From contig PBAA01000008.1 of the NCBI GenBank assembly GCA_002715785.1, positions 11,099 through 21,634 on the forward strand: a stretch of 10,536 nt of DNA, written 5' to 3'. The stretch comes from Gammaproteobacteria bacterium. GTDB lineage: Bacteria > Pseudomonadota > Gammaproteobacteria > Pseudomonadales > Azotimanducaceae. How positions within the stretch are numbered: the first letter of the stretch is position 1; every line of letters starts with the position of its first letter. Below, piece by piece: positions 1 to 6,271 of the stretch. A program made the translations under genes and the position numbers. Below the pieces are notes generated by a model, which was not told the DNA's origin, did no database searches, and worked only from the letters and a program-made list of their open reading frames with translations.

Positions 1-113
1 CCGTCGTCCCCATAGAACGACACTGCCAACGCCCCGTTTATCGCCAAAACGTCAGCGAATTGATCAGCACGTTCACGGGTAACGGCATTTAGCCGAACAC
101 GCAACCAGGCCAA
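1..113 (-). CDS. prmA: Ribosomal protein L11 methyltransferase, N-terminal fragment (cut by window edge)
   Basis: PrmA uses S-adenosylmethionine to methylate ribosomal protein L11 in the cytoplasm. Only the first 37 codons are inside the window; the catalytic methyltransferase domain lies beyond base 1. The visible protein begins L-A-W-L-R-V-R-L-N and later has N-G-A-L-A-V-S-F-Y-G-D-D, which lines up with the PrmA N-terminal domain (E. coli starts MPWIQLKLN and has GAVSITFQD). The start is a TTG at 113-111, because the reading frame has no ATG or GTG between the accB stop and the conserved A-W-L. The frame is the same as that of accB, whose TGA is only 6 bases upstream, so translation is probably coupled. 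The ribosome binding site is poor (GAG five bases before the TTG). The identification is from a short alignment by memory and is supported by the aroQ-accB context. Confidence 0.8.
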   Translation of the reverse strand, partial: MAWLRVRLNAVTRERADQFADVLAINGALAVSFYGDD

Positions 114-119
114 GTGAGC

Positions 120-524
120 TCAGAGGATCCGCATTAACGGGGTACCGGATTCGATTGCCTGACCGTTAGCGACAAGAATCGCGCCGATTGTTCCATCACA
201 ATCCGCCTCGATCTGATTCATCATCTTCATGCTCTCGATGATGCAGAGGACCTGTCCTGTAGACACCTTATCGCCCTCGGTCACGAACGCCCGCTCACCT
301 GGTGCTGGCGAACAGTAGAACGTGCCCGCCATCGGTGCGGCGATGATTTGACCTTTACCGACAGGCGTCGACGCAATCTCGTCGGCTCGCGTCGGAGAAC
401 TGGCATGCCGCACTATCTCCCCACGCGCTATTCGGATGCTCTCCTCACCCGTCTTAACCTCAAGCTCCCGGACGTCCGATTCTTCAACCAACTCGATAAG
501 CTTTTTGATCTTTCGAAGATCCAT
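120..524 (-). CDS. accB: Biotin carboxyl carrier protein of acetyl-CoA carboxylase
   Basis: BCCP carries biotin between the biotin carboxylase and carboxyltransferase subunits of acetyl-CoA carboxylase, the first step of fatty acid synthesis, in the cytoplasm. The N-terminus M-D-L-R-K-I-K-K-L-I-E-L matches the family start. A linker of about 30 residues follows, shorter than in E. coli (134 against 156 residues in all). The C-terminal biotinyl domain (about 60-134) has the thumb segment A-P-M-A-G-T-F-Y and the biotinylation motif E-S-M-K-M-M-N with K100 as acceptor. Two ATG codons are adjacent, at 527 and 524. The second is preferred: GGAG lies 5 bases before it, and it gives the conserved MD(L/I)RKIKK start. 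The aroQ TAA shares one base with the first ATG. The gene normally next in the operon, accC, is missing; prmA follows after 6 bases. The identification is firm. Confidence 0.96.
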   Translation of the reverse strand: MDLRKIKKLIELVEESDVRELEVKTGEESIRIARGEIVRHASSPTRADEIASTPVGKGQIIAAPMAGTFYCSPAPGERAFVTEGDKVSTGQVLCIIESMKMMNQIEADCDGTIGAILVANGQAIESGTPLMRIL

Positions 525-526
525 CA

Positions 527-964
527 TTACTCCAAAGTATCGATTGCGGCACTCAACGCGTATTCGTATCCACTGGCACCTAACCCCGATATCACCGCCG
601 TCGCAATATCGGAAAGGTACGACTGTTGGCGAAACGTTTCCCGTGCATAAACGTTCGATAGGTGGACTTCGATAAACGGTAGATCCACCGCCAGTAACGC
701 GTCCCGAAGCGCAACGCTAGTGTGAGTCAACGCGGCCGGATTGATGACGATAAAATTCGTCCCGTCGCTGCCCGCGTTCTGAATGGCCTCCACGAGTTCA
801 GATTCGGCATTGCTCTGCAAGGCCGTTAGCTCAACGTTCTTAGACTTCGCAAGCTTTTGCAGCTCGGAATTAATACCTGCCAGCGTGGCGGTACCGTATA
901 TCTCGGGTTCCCGTGTACCTAATAAGTTGAGATTAGGCCCATGTAATACCAATATTCTCGGCAT
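527..964 (-). CDS. aroQ: 3-dehydroquinate dehydratase, type II
   Basis: This enzyme converts 3-dehydroquinate to 3-dehydroshikimate, the third step of the shikimate pathway, and forms a cytoplasmic dodecamer. The protein has 145 residues, the usual length. It starts with the family signature L-V-L-H-G-P-N-L-N-L-L-G followed by T-R-E-P-E-I-Y-G, which supplies the catalytic Arg and Tyr (Tyr23). Later it has I-N-P-A-A-L-T-H-T-S, then E-V-H-L-S-N with the catalytic His, then F-R-Q-Q-S-Y-L-S with the conserved Arg, and a final G-L-G-A-S-G-Y. The ATG at 964 gives the standard M-P-R-I-L-V-L-H-G-P-N start. An in-frame GTG at 979 would add five residues but sits only about 6 bases from the predicted transcription start. 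The stop overlaps accB by one base (TAATG), so the two are probably co-transcribed. aroQ upstream of accB is common in gammaproteobacteria. Confidence 0.96.
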   Translation of the reverse strand: MPRILVLHGPNLNLLGTREPEIYGTATLAGINSELQKLAKSKNVELTALQSNAESELVEAIQNAGSDGTNFIVINPAALTHTSVALRDALLAVDLPFIEVHLSNVYARETFRQQSYLSDIATAVISGLGASGYEYALSAAIDTLE

Positions 965-991
965 CCGACGACGATCCACCGCGAAAAGCCC

Positions 992-1019
992 AGTATGACA
1001 CGCTCACCCCACAAATTCA
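992..1019 (-). promoter_or_regulatory. Possible extended -10 promoter for aroQ-accB-prmA
   Basis: In the 80 bases upstream of the aroQ ATG, read on the minus strand, there is TGTCATACT. This is an extended -10 element (TG-n-CATACT, hexamer at 997-992), with a weak -35-like TGAATT 16 bases upstream (1019-1014). Transcription would start near 985, giving a leader of about 20 bases before the ATG at 964. The call rests on consensus likeness only; readthrough from dsbD is also possible. Confidence 0.35.
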
Positions 1020-1045
1020 TTCATTTAGGCGTATTTTCGCCGATT

Positions 1046-2743
1046 TTAACGACTTTTAGACGCGACATAATTGTCAATTTCACCTAATAGGAGGCCTGGT
1101 GTGAGCAATTGTGGGAGGATTATCGGTCGACTTCTTGACGGGAAAAACACATAAAGAGGTACTCCAGAGCGATTAAATGTTGTTAAAAGGCTCGAAACTG
1201 ATAAATCGCGTCGAGTCCAGTCCGCCTTAATATAGACGATGCCATTATTCGTGAAATAATTTTGAACCCGCTCTGTAGCGAGGGTTGATCGTTCATTCGC
1301 CAAGCAGGTCACACACCACGACGCCGTGACATTTAAGAAAACAGGTCGGCCTGATGCCCTAGCGGTCTCGAATGCAGCAGCGTCAAAATGATTCGCCGTC
1401 GTTTCTGTTCGCATCGTTCCCTCAGACACACTCGTAACCCCCCAGACGATCGCAATGACCAGGGCAAGCCCTGCGCTCCATACCCGACTTATCCAGGCAG
1501 CATTATTGCCGCCAAGCCAACTGAGCAAACCTAGTCCGACGCTACCCGCGAGTACCACTAAGACGGCATCGGCTCCGGTTTGTCGAGCCAACACCCATGC
1601 TAGCCACACCGCGGTCAAAAACATGGGAAACGACATCGCCTGCTTAAACGTCACCATCCATGAACCCGGCTTCGGCAAACGACCAGCAATTGCGGGAAAA
1701 CCTGTGATCAACACATATGGCAGGGCCATCCCGATCCCGAGAACCACCATCACAACAAGCAACGCACCCGTTCCGCTACTTAACCCGTATCCCATCGCTG
1801 ACGCCATGAACGGAACGGTACAAGGCGTCGCGACCACAACGGCAATCATCCCGGTCAGGAAGGCGCTCGGTTTACTCATCGCGATACCGAAACCGGGCAA
1901 CTCAAGCACGCCGAGTAAATTCAAGCCGATGGCAAAGAACAAGATCGTCATCGCAGACACGAATCCTGGTTCTTGCATCTGAAAGCCCCAACCAACGGCT
2001 TCACCCGCCGTTCGTAACGTCGCCAATAAAGCGCCGAGAACGAGAAATGTGAACACCACGCCGGAGGCATAGCCGAAGGCGTGTGCAAGCCCCTGCCCGC
2101 TTCGAGCTACGCCCAGAGCGCTCACGGCTTTAATCGCGAGGACCGGGAAAACGCACGGCATCAAATTGAGCAGCAATCCAGCGAGCAGTGCCGACACGAC
2201 CACAACCCACATCGACACATCGGACGCCACAAATCCGCTCTCTGCTAGTTCGCCCAGCGTGTAACCTTCCGGAACTAACGTACGCCAGCGCGTTTCAGGT
2301 GGATAACAGAGGCCGTAGTCAGCACACCCCTGGTAGGTAATACCAATCCGCAAAGGCCCAGTTTGTTCAACGATCGGAATACGGACGTCGACGGCGTCGT
2401 AATAGACCTCCACTTCCCCAAAGTAGTCGTCAACTTTTTCTATGCCGAGCGGAATGTCGGGCTGCCCAAGCGTGCCACCTGATTCCAGTGAAAACGCGAA
2501 GCGATGTCGATAAAGGTAATACCCCGGCGGCATCGTCCAGCCGACTTCGACGTAGCCATCATCCGATAGCGACGCTTCCATCTGATAGGCTTCGTCGACA
2601 CTGAGAAAAGTGGGTTCTTCCGTCAGCGCGTCTGTCCCAGCAAAATCTATCGGGTTGTCGGCTGGCGTAACCAGAAACGCCGCGACCAGCGCCGCCATCG
2701 AGGCGACGGTCCGGACGATCCATTGACGGCTCACACGCGGCAT
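1046..2743 (-). CDS. dsbD: DsbD-family thiol:disulfide interchange protein (ScsB/CcdA-like membrane domain)
   Basis: This inner-membrane reductase moves electrons from cytoplasmic thioredoxin to periplasmic thiol proteins. All three modules are present in 565 residues. The N-terminus has a hydrophobic signal segment (about 10-26). The periplasmic alpha domain carries Cys140 and Cys146 in Y-Q-G-C-A-D-Y-G-L-C-Y-P-P. The membrane beta domain (about 177-437) has Cys197 in L-M-P-C-V-F-P and Cys308 in A-T-P-C-T-V-P-F-M. The C-terminal thioredoxin-like gamma domain has the active site W-C-V-T-C (Cys477, Cys480) and a cis-proline in G-V-P-L (Pro529). The A-T-P-C-T-V-P-F-M form is closer to the ScsB-type branch than to E. 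coli DsbD, so partners may differ. The start at 2743 has only a weak GAGAGA ribosome site. A gap of 81 bases separates the stop from the aroQ ATG at 964, matching the Pseudomonas dsbD-aroQ-accB order. It is divergent from a lipoprotein/copper chaperone unit. Confidence 0.93.
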   Translation of the reverse strand: MPRVSRQWIVRTVASMAALVAAFLVTPADNPIDFAGTDALTEEPTFLSVDEAYQMEASLSDDGYVEVGWTMPPGYYLYRHRFAFSLESGGTLGQPDIPLGIEKVDDYFGEVEVYYDAVDVRIPIVEQTGPLRIGITYQGCADYGLCYPPETRWRTLVPEGYTLGELAESGFVASDVSMWVVVVSALLAGLLLNLMPCVFPVLAIKAVSALGVARSGQGLAHAFGYASGVVFTFLVLGALLATLRTAGEAVGWGFQMQEPGFVSAMTILFFAIGLNLLGVLELPGFGIAMSKPSAFLTGMIAVVVATPCTVPFMASAMGYGLSSGTGALLVVMVVLGIGMALPYVLITGFPAIAGRLPKPGSWMVTFKQAMSFPMFLTAVWLAWVLARQTGADAVLVVLAGSVGLGLLSWLGGNNAAWISRVWSAGLALVIAIVWGVTSVSEGTMRTETTANHFDAAAFETARASGRPVFLNVTASWCVTCLANERSTLATERVQNYFTNNGIVYIKADWTRRDLSVSSLLTTFNRSGVPLYVFFPSRSRPIILPQLLTPGLLLGEIDNYVASKSR

Positions 2744-2761
2744 TGTGAAATTGTCTCTCGT

Positions 2762-2790
2762 TACAAACGATAGAACGCGGCGTGTTTGTA
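2762..2790. repeat. 7-bp inverted repeat in the divergent dsbD/lipoprotein intergenic region
   Basis: TACAAAC at 2762-2768 and its exact reverse complement GTTTGTA at 2784-2790 are separated by 15 bases, so the arm centres are 22 bases apart, about two helical turns. The pair lies in the 89-base region between the dsbD start (2743) and the lipoprotein start (2833), where both promoters must lie. It could be an operator shared by both transcription units. No convincing -35/-10 pair was seen in either direction. The arms are short enough to occur by chance. Confidence 0.3.
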
Positions 2791-2832
2791 CACCATATGC
2801 GGCATGGGAAACCAGGAATCATTGATGCACCT

Positions 2833-3504
2833 ATGCGCCTTCTGACCTTTTTTACAGCACTTGTGCTCACCGCGTGTTCCGTGACTCCGACCTCCTCACC
2901 ACCTCCTTCGAGCGTCCAGGCCACCACTGATTGGGATCGCGTTGAATATCTTTTGAATCGTGCCGAAGAGGCTTTCAAAAAAGACCAGCTCGACGCGCCA
3001 ACAAACGACAACGCCTATGCGTGGTATCTACGGGTGCTGGAAATCGCACCCGGCGAACCCGTCGCGACCTACGGGCTTGAACGTATTGTGGAACGGTATA
3101 TCGAGCGTGCGATGGATGCGATAGCTCGAGAAGCCTGGATCACCGCTCGTACCGAACTCCGTTTCGCTGAACACATCGACCCGGATTCTGCTGGGATCCT
3201 TGTCCTTCGCCGCCAGATCAAAATGCTTGAAAAGGCGAAGAGGTGGTCCTTGACGTTACCCGCCGACGATGTGCGTCTGCGTAGTCGGTTCGCTTCGCTG
3301 AAACTCAAGAATTTCAGCGCAACGGCGCGTACATCCAACGCCAGAGTGATGATACGCGCAGGCAGCGATGCCGACGGCCGATGGATGTATGAACAGCTCA
3401 ACGACGGGCCTGGAAACCGCCGTATTCGAGGGGAAATTGAAATCGGATTGCCGCCTCAGGTACGCGTAGTGGTAATGCCGTTGGAGGATCGGAGTGCCGG
3501 CTAG
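2833..3504 (+). CDS. TPR-like outer membrane lipoprotein of unknown function
   Basis: The product is not recognised as a named protein. The first 15 residues form a lipoprotein signal, with a hydrophobic stretch ending in the lipobox L-T-A-C (Cys15). Ser at +2 favours outer membrane sorting. A Pro/Ser/Thr-rich linker follows (about 18-30). Residues about 35-135 are helical and TPR-like: a segment with A-Y-A-W-Y-L-R-V-L-E-I-A-P-G is followed by helices of the form Y-I-E-R-A-M-D-A-I-A-R-E and an E-H-I-D-P-D-S repeat edge. The C-terminal part (about 150-223) is mixed and includes D-A-D-G-R-W-M-Y-E-Q-L-N; it has no motif I can name. The ATG at 2833 is chosen because it gives a proper lipobox; the open frame runs upstream to about 2782 but would put 17 polar residues before the signal. 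The 3' end overlaps the copper chaperone gene by 11 bases, so the two form an operon. Confidence 0.75.
   Translation: MRLLTFFTALVLTACSVTPTSSPPPSSVQATTDWDRVEYLLNRAEEAFKKDQLDAPTNDNAYAWYLRVLEIAPGEPVATYGLERIVERYIERAMDAIAREAWITARTELRFAEHIDPDSAGILVLRRQIKMLEKAKRWSLTLPADDVRLRSRFASLKLKNFSATARTSNARVMIRAGSDADGRWMYEQLNDGPGNRRIRGEIEIGLPPQVRVVVMPLEDRSAG
3483..3487 (+). promoter_or_regulatory. Ribosome binding site for the PCu(A)C gene
   Basis: GGAGG lies 6 bases before the GTG at 3494, inside the end of the lipoprotein gene. It decides the GTG start of the copper chaperone, which otherwise has no ATG before its signal peptide. Confidence 0.7.
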
Positions 3505-3943
3505 GTATTTTCTCAGTTTAGTTATGTGGATTACGCTCGGAATCCCACTATTCGCGAACGAAGGAATTAGCTTCAACAACGCGATTATCCGGCAACCGCT
3601 GGGTTCGCAGGACTTCACCGCTGCATACGTCAACATTACAAATCACCGCAATACCCAACTGAACATCTCCGGTGCCGACGCGCCTTGGACTGGAAAAATA
3701 GAGTTCCATGAGACTGTCATCACCCACGATCGAACGAGCATGCGCCCATTATTACAGCTCGTGGTCGTGCCAAAAGCCACGTTGCATATGGATCCTGGCA
3801 ATATCCACATCATGCTGTTTCGTCTAAAACTGAACAGCATGTCTAATCCGACCATCACCTTCGTGACGGCGGATGGCGAGTCCTTGCCAGTTTCTTTTGA
3901 AATCAAATCCATCGAGACAGTTAGCGCTCATGAGACTCATTAA
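3494..3943 (+). CDS. Periplasmic copper chaperone, PCu(A)C family
   Basis: PCu(A)C proteins bind Cu(I), and often Cu(II), in the periplasm and deliver copper to cytochrome oxidase assembly (Cu-A site, often together with Sco proteins). The protein has 149 residues. The first 21 form a cleavable signal peptide, with likely cleavage after L-F-A. The family copper site H-x10-M-x21-H-x-M is present exactly: His72, Met83, His105 and Met107. The segment M-R-P-L-L then P-G-N-I-H-I-M-L-F is typical of the fold. The C-terminus ends H-E-T-H, a short His-containing tail that could add a second metal ligand, as in other family members. Translation starts at a GTG at 3494 with GGAGG 6 bases upstream, overlapping the lipoprotein gene by 11 bases. 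The neighbouring dsbD-family reductase fits a role in keeping copper-site cysteines reduced, but that link is inferred. Confidence 0.9.
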   Translation: MPARYFLSLVMWITLGIPLFANEGISFNNAIIRQPLGSQDFTAAYVNITNHRNTQLNISGADAPWTGKIEFHETVITHDRTSMRPLLQLVVVPKATLHMDPGNIHIMLFRLKLNSMSNPTITFVTADGESLPVSFEIKSIETVSAHETH

Positions 3944-4050
3944 ATGGCGTCGGCGAAACTCGACCGTCCTCCCCCATGTTCGGACACCCGGGGCTCAATC
4001 GAATCAGAGCGGACGTGCAACAAGTCGCCAATCACGGCTGATAATTCGTC

Positions 4051-4079
4051 TTGTAGCGCCATGACACCTAGGGTAGAGT
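4051..4079 (+). promoter_or_regulatory. Possible sigma-70 promoter of hppA
   Basis: The 216-base gap between the copper chaperone and hppA (3944-4159) holds no convincing gene. It contains TTGTAG (4051-4056), a 17-base spacer and TAGAGT (4074-4079), a fair -35/-10 pair. Transcription would start near 4086, giving a leader of about 75 bases. The call rests on consensus likeness only. Confidence 0.35.
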
Positions 4080-4086
4080 CCCGTCC

Positions 4087-4121
4087 GAAAACCTTACAGC
4101 TCGCGGTTTACGACGGTTTTC
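4087..4121 (+). other. Possible stem-loop in the hppA leader
   Basis: GAAAACC (4087-4093) and GGTTTTC (4115-4121) are exact inverted repeats around a 21-base loop. They begin at the predicted transcription start and are followed by a T-rich stretch ahead of the hppA ATG at 4160. The structure could be a 5' stabilising hairpin or part of an attenuator. No known riboswitch family was recognised. Confidence 0.25.
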
Positions 4122-4159
4122 TTTGTTGGAATTACCTCAAGCAATAATGGATCTTCTTC

Positions 4160-6205
4160 ATGACTGATGTGCAGATTTCGCTAATGTGTGGCGTGCTTGC
4201 TTTGCTTTATGGCGGCTGGGCTGTGCGGTCCGTGACCTCCGCCGAGGCTGGATCAGACCGAATGCGCGAAATTGCCGGTGCAATTCAAGAAGGCGCAACG
4301 GCGTATCTCAATCGTCAATATCTCACCATAGGCATTGTTGGGGTCGTGGTCGCACTGATACTTTGGCTAGCTCTTGGCACGTTAGTCGCGATCGGCTTTG
4401 TCATTGGCGCCGTGCTTTCCGGTATCGCTGGCTACATTGGTATGAACGTCTCCGTGCGTGCCAATGTTCGTACGACACAAGCCGCTATGACGGGGCTAAA
4501 GCCAGCACTCGCCATCGCATTTAAATCGGGTGCGGTCACCGGCATGCTCGTCGTCGGTCTTGGGCTCATTGGGGTCGCTGGGTATTACGCCATTCTCAAA
4601 GGCATGGCTCTGGAGGGACGTCACCTGATCGAGCCGCTGGTCGCGCTGTCGTTCGGCGCCTCGTTAATCTCCATCTTCGCTCGGCTCGGTGGAGGGATCT
4701 TCACCAAAGGGGCTGATGTCGGTGCCGATCTGGTTGGTAAAGTTGAGGCCGGTATTCCCGAAGACGATCCGCGCAACGCTGCGGTGATCGCCGACAACGT
4801 CGGCGACAACGTTGGCGATTGTGCGGGTATGGCTGCCGATCTCTTTGAAACCTATGCCGTTACGATCGTCGCCACAATGCTGCTGGCGACCATCAAATTT
4901 TCGGGTGCTGATCAACTAAGCGCGATTGAGATGCCCATGCTTATTTGCGGCGTCTGTATTATTGCGTCCGTTATCGGAGCATTTTGTGTTCGGCTTGGAA
5001 ACTCGCAAAACATCATGGGAGCGCTTTATAAAGGCTTTATTGCGACAGCCGTACTTTCCGGATTCTTAATTTTCTTCGTGACCGATCACATGTTTCCCGG
5101 CGATGAAGGTCGCCAGTTCTTTTACTGCGCGCTGGTGGGATTGGTCGTTACTGGACTCATTGTCTGGGTAACCGAATACTACACATCGACAGAATACCGT
5201 CCCGTTAAGTCAATCGCTGCCGCATCGGAAACCGGGCACGGCACCAATGTCATTCAAGGCCTCGCCGTGTCGATGGAGGCAACCGCTATCCCGGCCATCA
5301 TCGTCGCGGTTGGTATTGTCTTCGCGTTCCAATTTGCTGGTATCTACGGAATCGCGATCGCCGCGACAACGATGCTCGCCCTCGCAGGCATGGTCGTGGC
5401 GCTCGATGCGTATGGGCCAGTGACAGACAACGCCGGCGGTATTGCCGAAATGAGCGATCTCGATGAAGACGTCCGTCGAACGACCGACGCTCTTGACGCG
5501 GTCGGCAACACGACCAAGGCAGTCACGAAGGGTTACGCCATCGGCTCGGCCGGTCTTGCGGCGCTCGTGTTGTTCAATGCCTATACCTACGATCTGGCGC
5601 ACTTCTTCCCTGACTTAGAAATCGGTTTTGAATTGTCGGATCCCTTCATCGTTATCGGACTTCTTATCGGAGGCATGCTGCCGTATCTATTCGGCGCGCT
5701 CGGGATGCAGGCGGTGGGCAGGGCGGGCGGAGCTGTCGTTGAAGAAGTACGCCGCCAGTTTCGCGAAATGCCCGGCATCATGGATGGCACCACACGGCCC
5801 GATTACAGCAAAGCCGTTGACTTACTGACCCGATCCGCAATCCGAGAAATGATCATCCCGTCGATGCTGCCCGTACTTGCGCCTATTGTCGTGTACTTCG
5901 TGCTCAATATGGTCTTCGACCAAGCAAGCGCTTTAAGCGCGGTTGGGGCAATGCTTCTTGGAACAATTGTGACCGGTCTATTTGTCGCGATCTCCATGAC
6001 GGCTGGCGGCGGGGCTTGGGATAACGCCAAGAAGTACATCGAAGATGGCCATCATGGAGGGAAGGGATCCGAAGCTCACAAGGCTGCGGTAACGGGCGAT
6101 ACGGTCGGAGATCCCTACAAGGACACGGCAGGTCCCGCAATCAACCCGATGATCAAAATCATCAATATTGTCGCAATCCTGTTGTTAGCAGCGATTGGCG
6201 CATAG
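4160..6205 (+). CDS. hppA: Membrane-bound H+-translocating pyrophosphatase, K+-independent type
   Basis: This enzyme couples hydrolysis of pyrophosphate to proton pumping across the membrane and may also run backwards to make PPi. The protein has 681 residues, the usual length, and is highly hydrophobic throughout (about 16 membrane segments in the family). Catalytic motifs are complete: D-L-V-G-K-V-E (Asp190, Lys194, Glu196), then D-N-V-G-D-N-V-G-D with Asp212, Asp216 and Asp220, D-N-A-G-G-I-A-E-M (Asp423), D-N-A-K-K-Y-I-E (Asp621) and G-D-T-V-G-D-P-Y-K-D-T-A-G-P near the C-terminus. The segment G-N-T-T-K-A-V-T-K-G has Lys453 and Thr456 where K+-dependent enzymes have Ala and Gly, so a K+-independent H+ pump is predicted. 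The ATG at 4160 gives a normal first membrane segment; its ribosome site (GGA about 8 bases upstream) is weak. The gene converges on a PPi-type phosphofructokinase gene. Confidence 0.97.
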   Translation: MTDVQISLMCGVLALLYGGWAVRSVTSAEAGSDRMREIAGAIQEGATAYLNRQYLTIGIVGVVVALILWLALGTLVAIGFVIGAVLSGIAGYIGMNVSVRANVRTTQAAMTGLKPALAIAFKSGAVTGMLVVGLGLIGVAGYYAILKGMALEGRHLIEPLVALSFGASLISIFARLGGGIFTKGADVGADLVGKVEAGIPEDDPRNAAVIADNVGDNVGDCAGMAADLFETYAVTIVATMLLATIKFSGADQLSAIEMPMLICGVCIIASVIGAFCVRLGNSQNIMGALYKGFIATAVLSGFLIFFVTDHMFPGDEGRQFFYCALVGLVVTGLIVWVTEYYTSTEYRPVKSIAAASETGHGTNVIQGLAVSMEATAIPAIIVAVGIVFAFQFAGIYGIAIAATTMLALAGMVVALDAYGPVTDNAGGIAEMSDLDEDVRRTTDALDAVGNTTKAVTKGYAIGSAGLAALVLFNAYTYDLAHFFPDLEIGFELSDPFIVIGLLIGGMLPYLFGALGMQAVGRAGGAVVEEVRRQFREMPGIMDGTTRPDYSKAVDLLTRSAIREMIIPSMLPVLAPIVVYFVLNMVFDQASALSAVGAMLLGTIVTGLFVAISMTAGGGAWDNAKKYIEDGHHGGKGSEAHKAAVTGDTVGDPYKDTAGPAINPMIKIINIVAILLLAAIGA

Positions 6206-6271
6206 ATGCCCCTACAAGACGGACTTTCGTGCACGCGAACGCGCGTCAGCCGATACGTTGTCATACGAAAT

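Noticed and set aside
1455..1982. 175-codon plus-strand frame inside dsbD
   Set aside because: It is the antisense shadow of the membrane domain of dsbD; the Pro/Thr/Ala-rich translation matches no family.
2559..3011. 150-codon minus-strand frame across the dsbD start and lipoprotein gene
   Set aside because: It overlaps two genes with clear family or signal features in other frames and has no recognisable content.
3944..4147. 67-codon open frame immediately after the copper chaperone stop
   Set aside because: No ribosome binding site, no recognisable protein pattern, and the best hppA promoter candidate and leader hairpin lie inside it.
6233..6246. Small GC-rich hairpin (ACGCG/CGCGT with a 4-base loop) between the convergent hppA and phosphofructokinase genes
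   Set aside because: The stem is only 5 base pairs and has no T-run on either strand, so a rho-independent terminator cannot be claimed.
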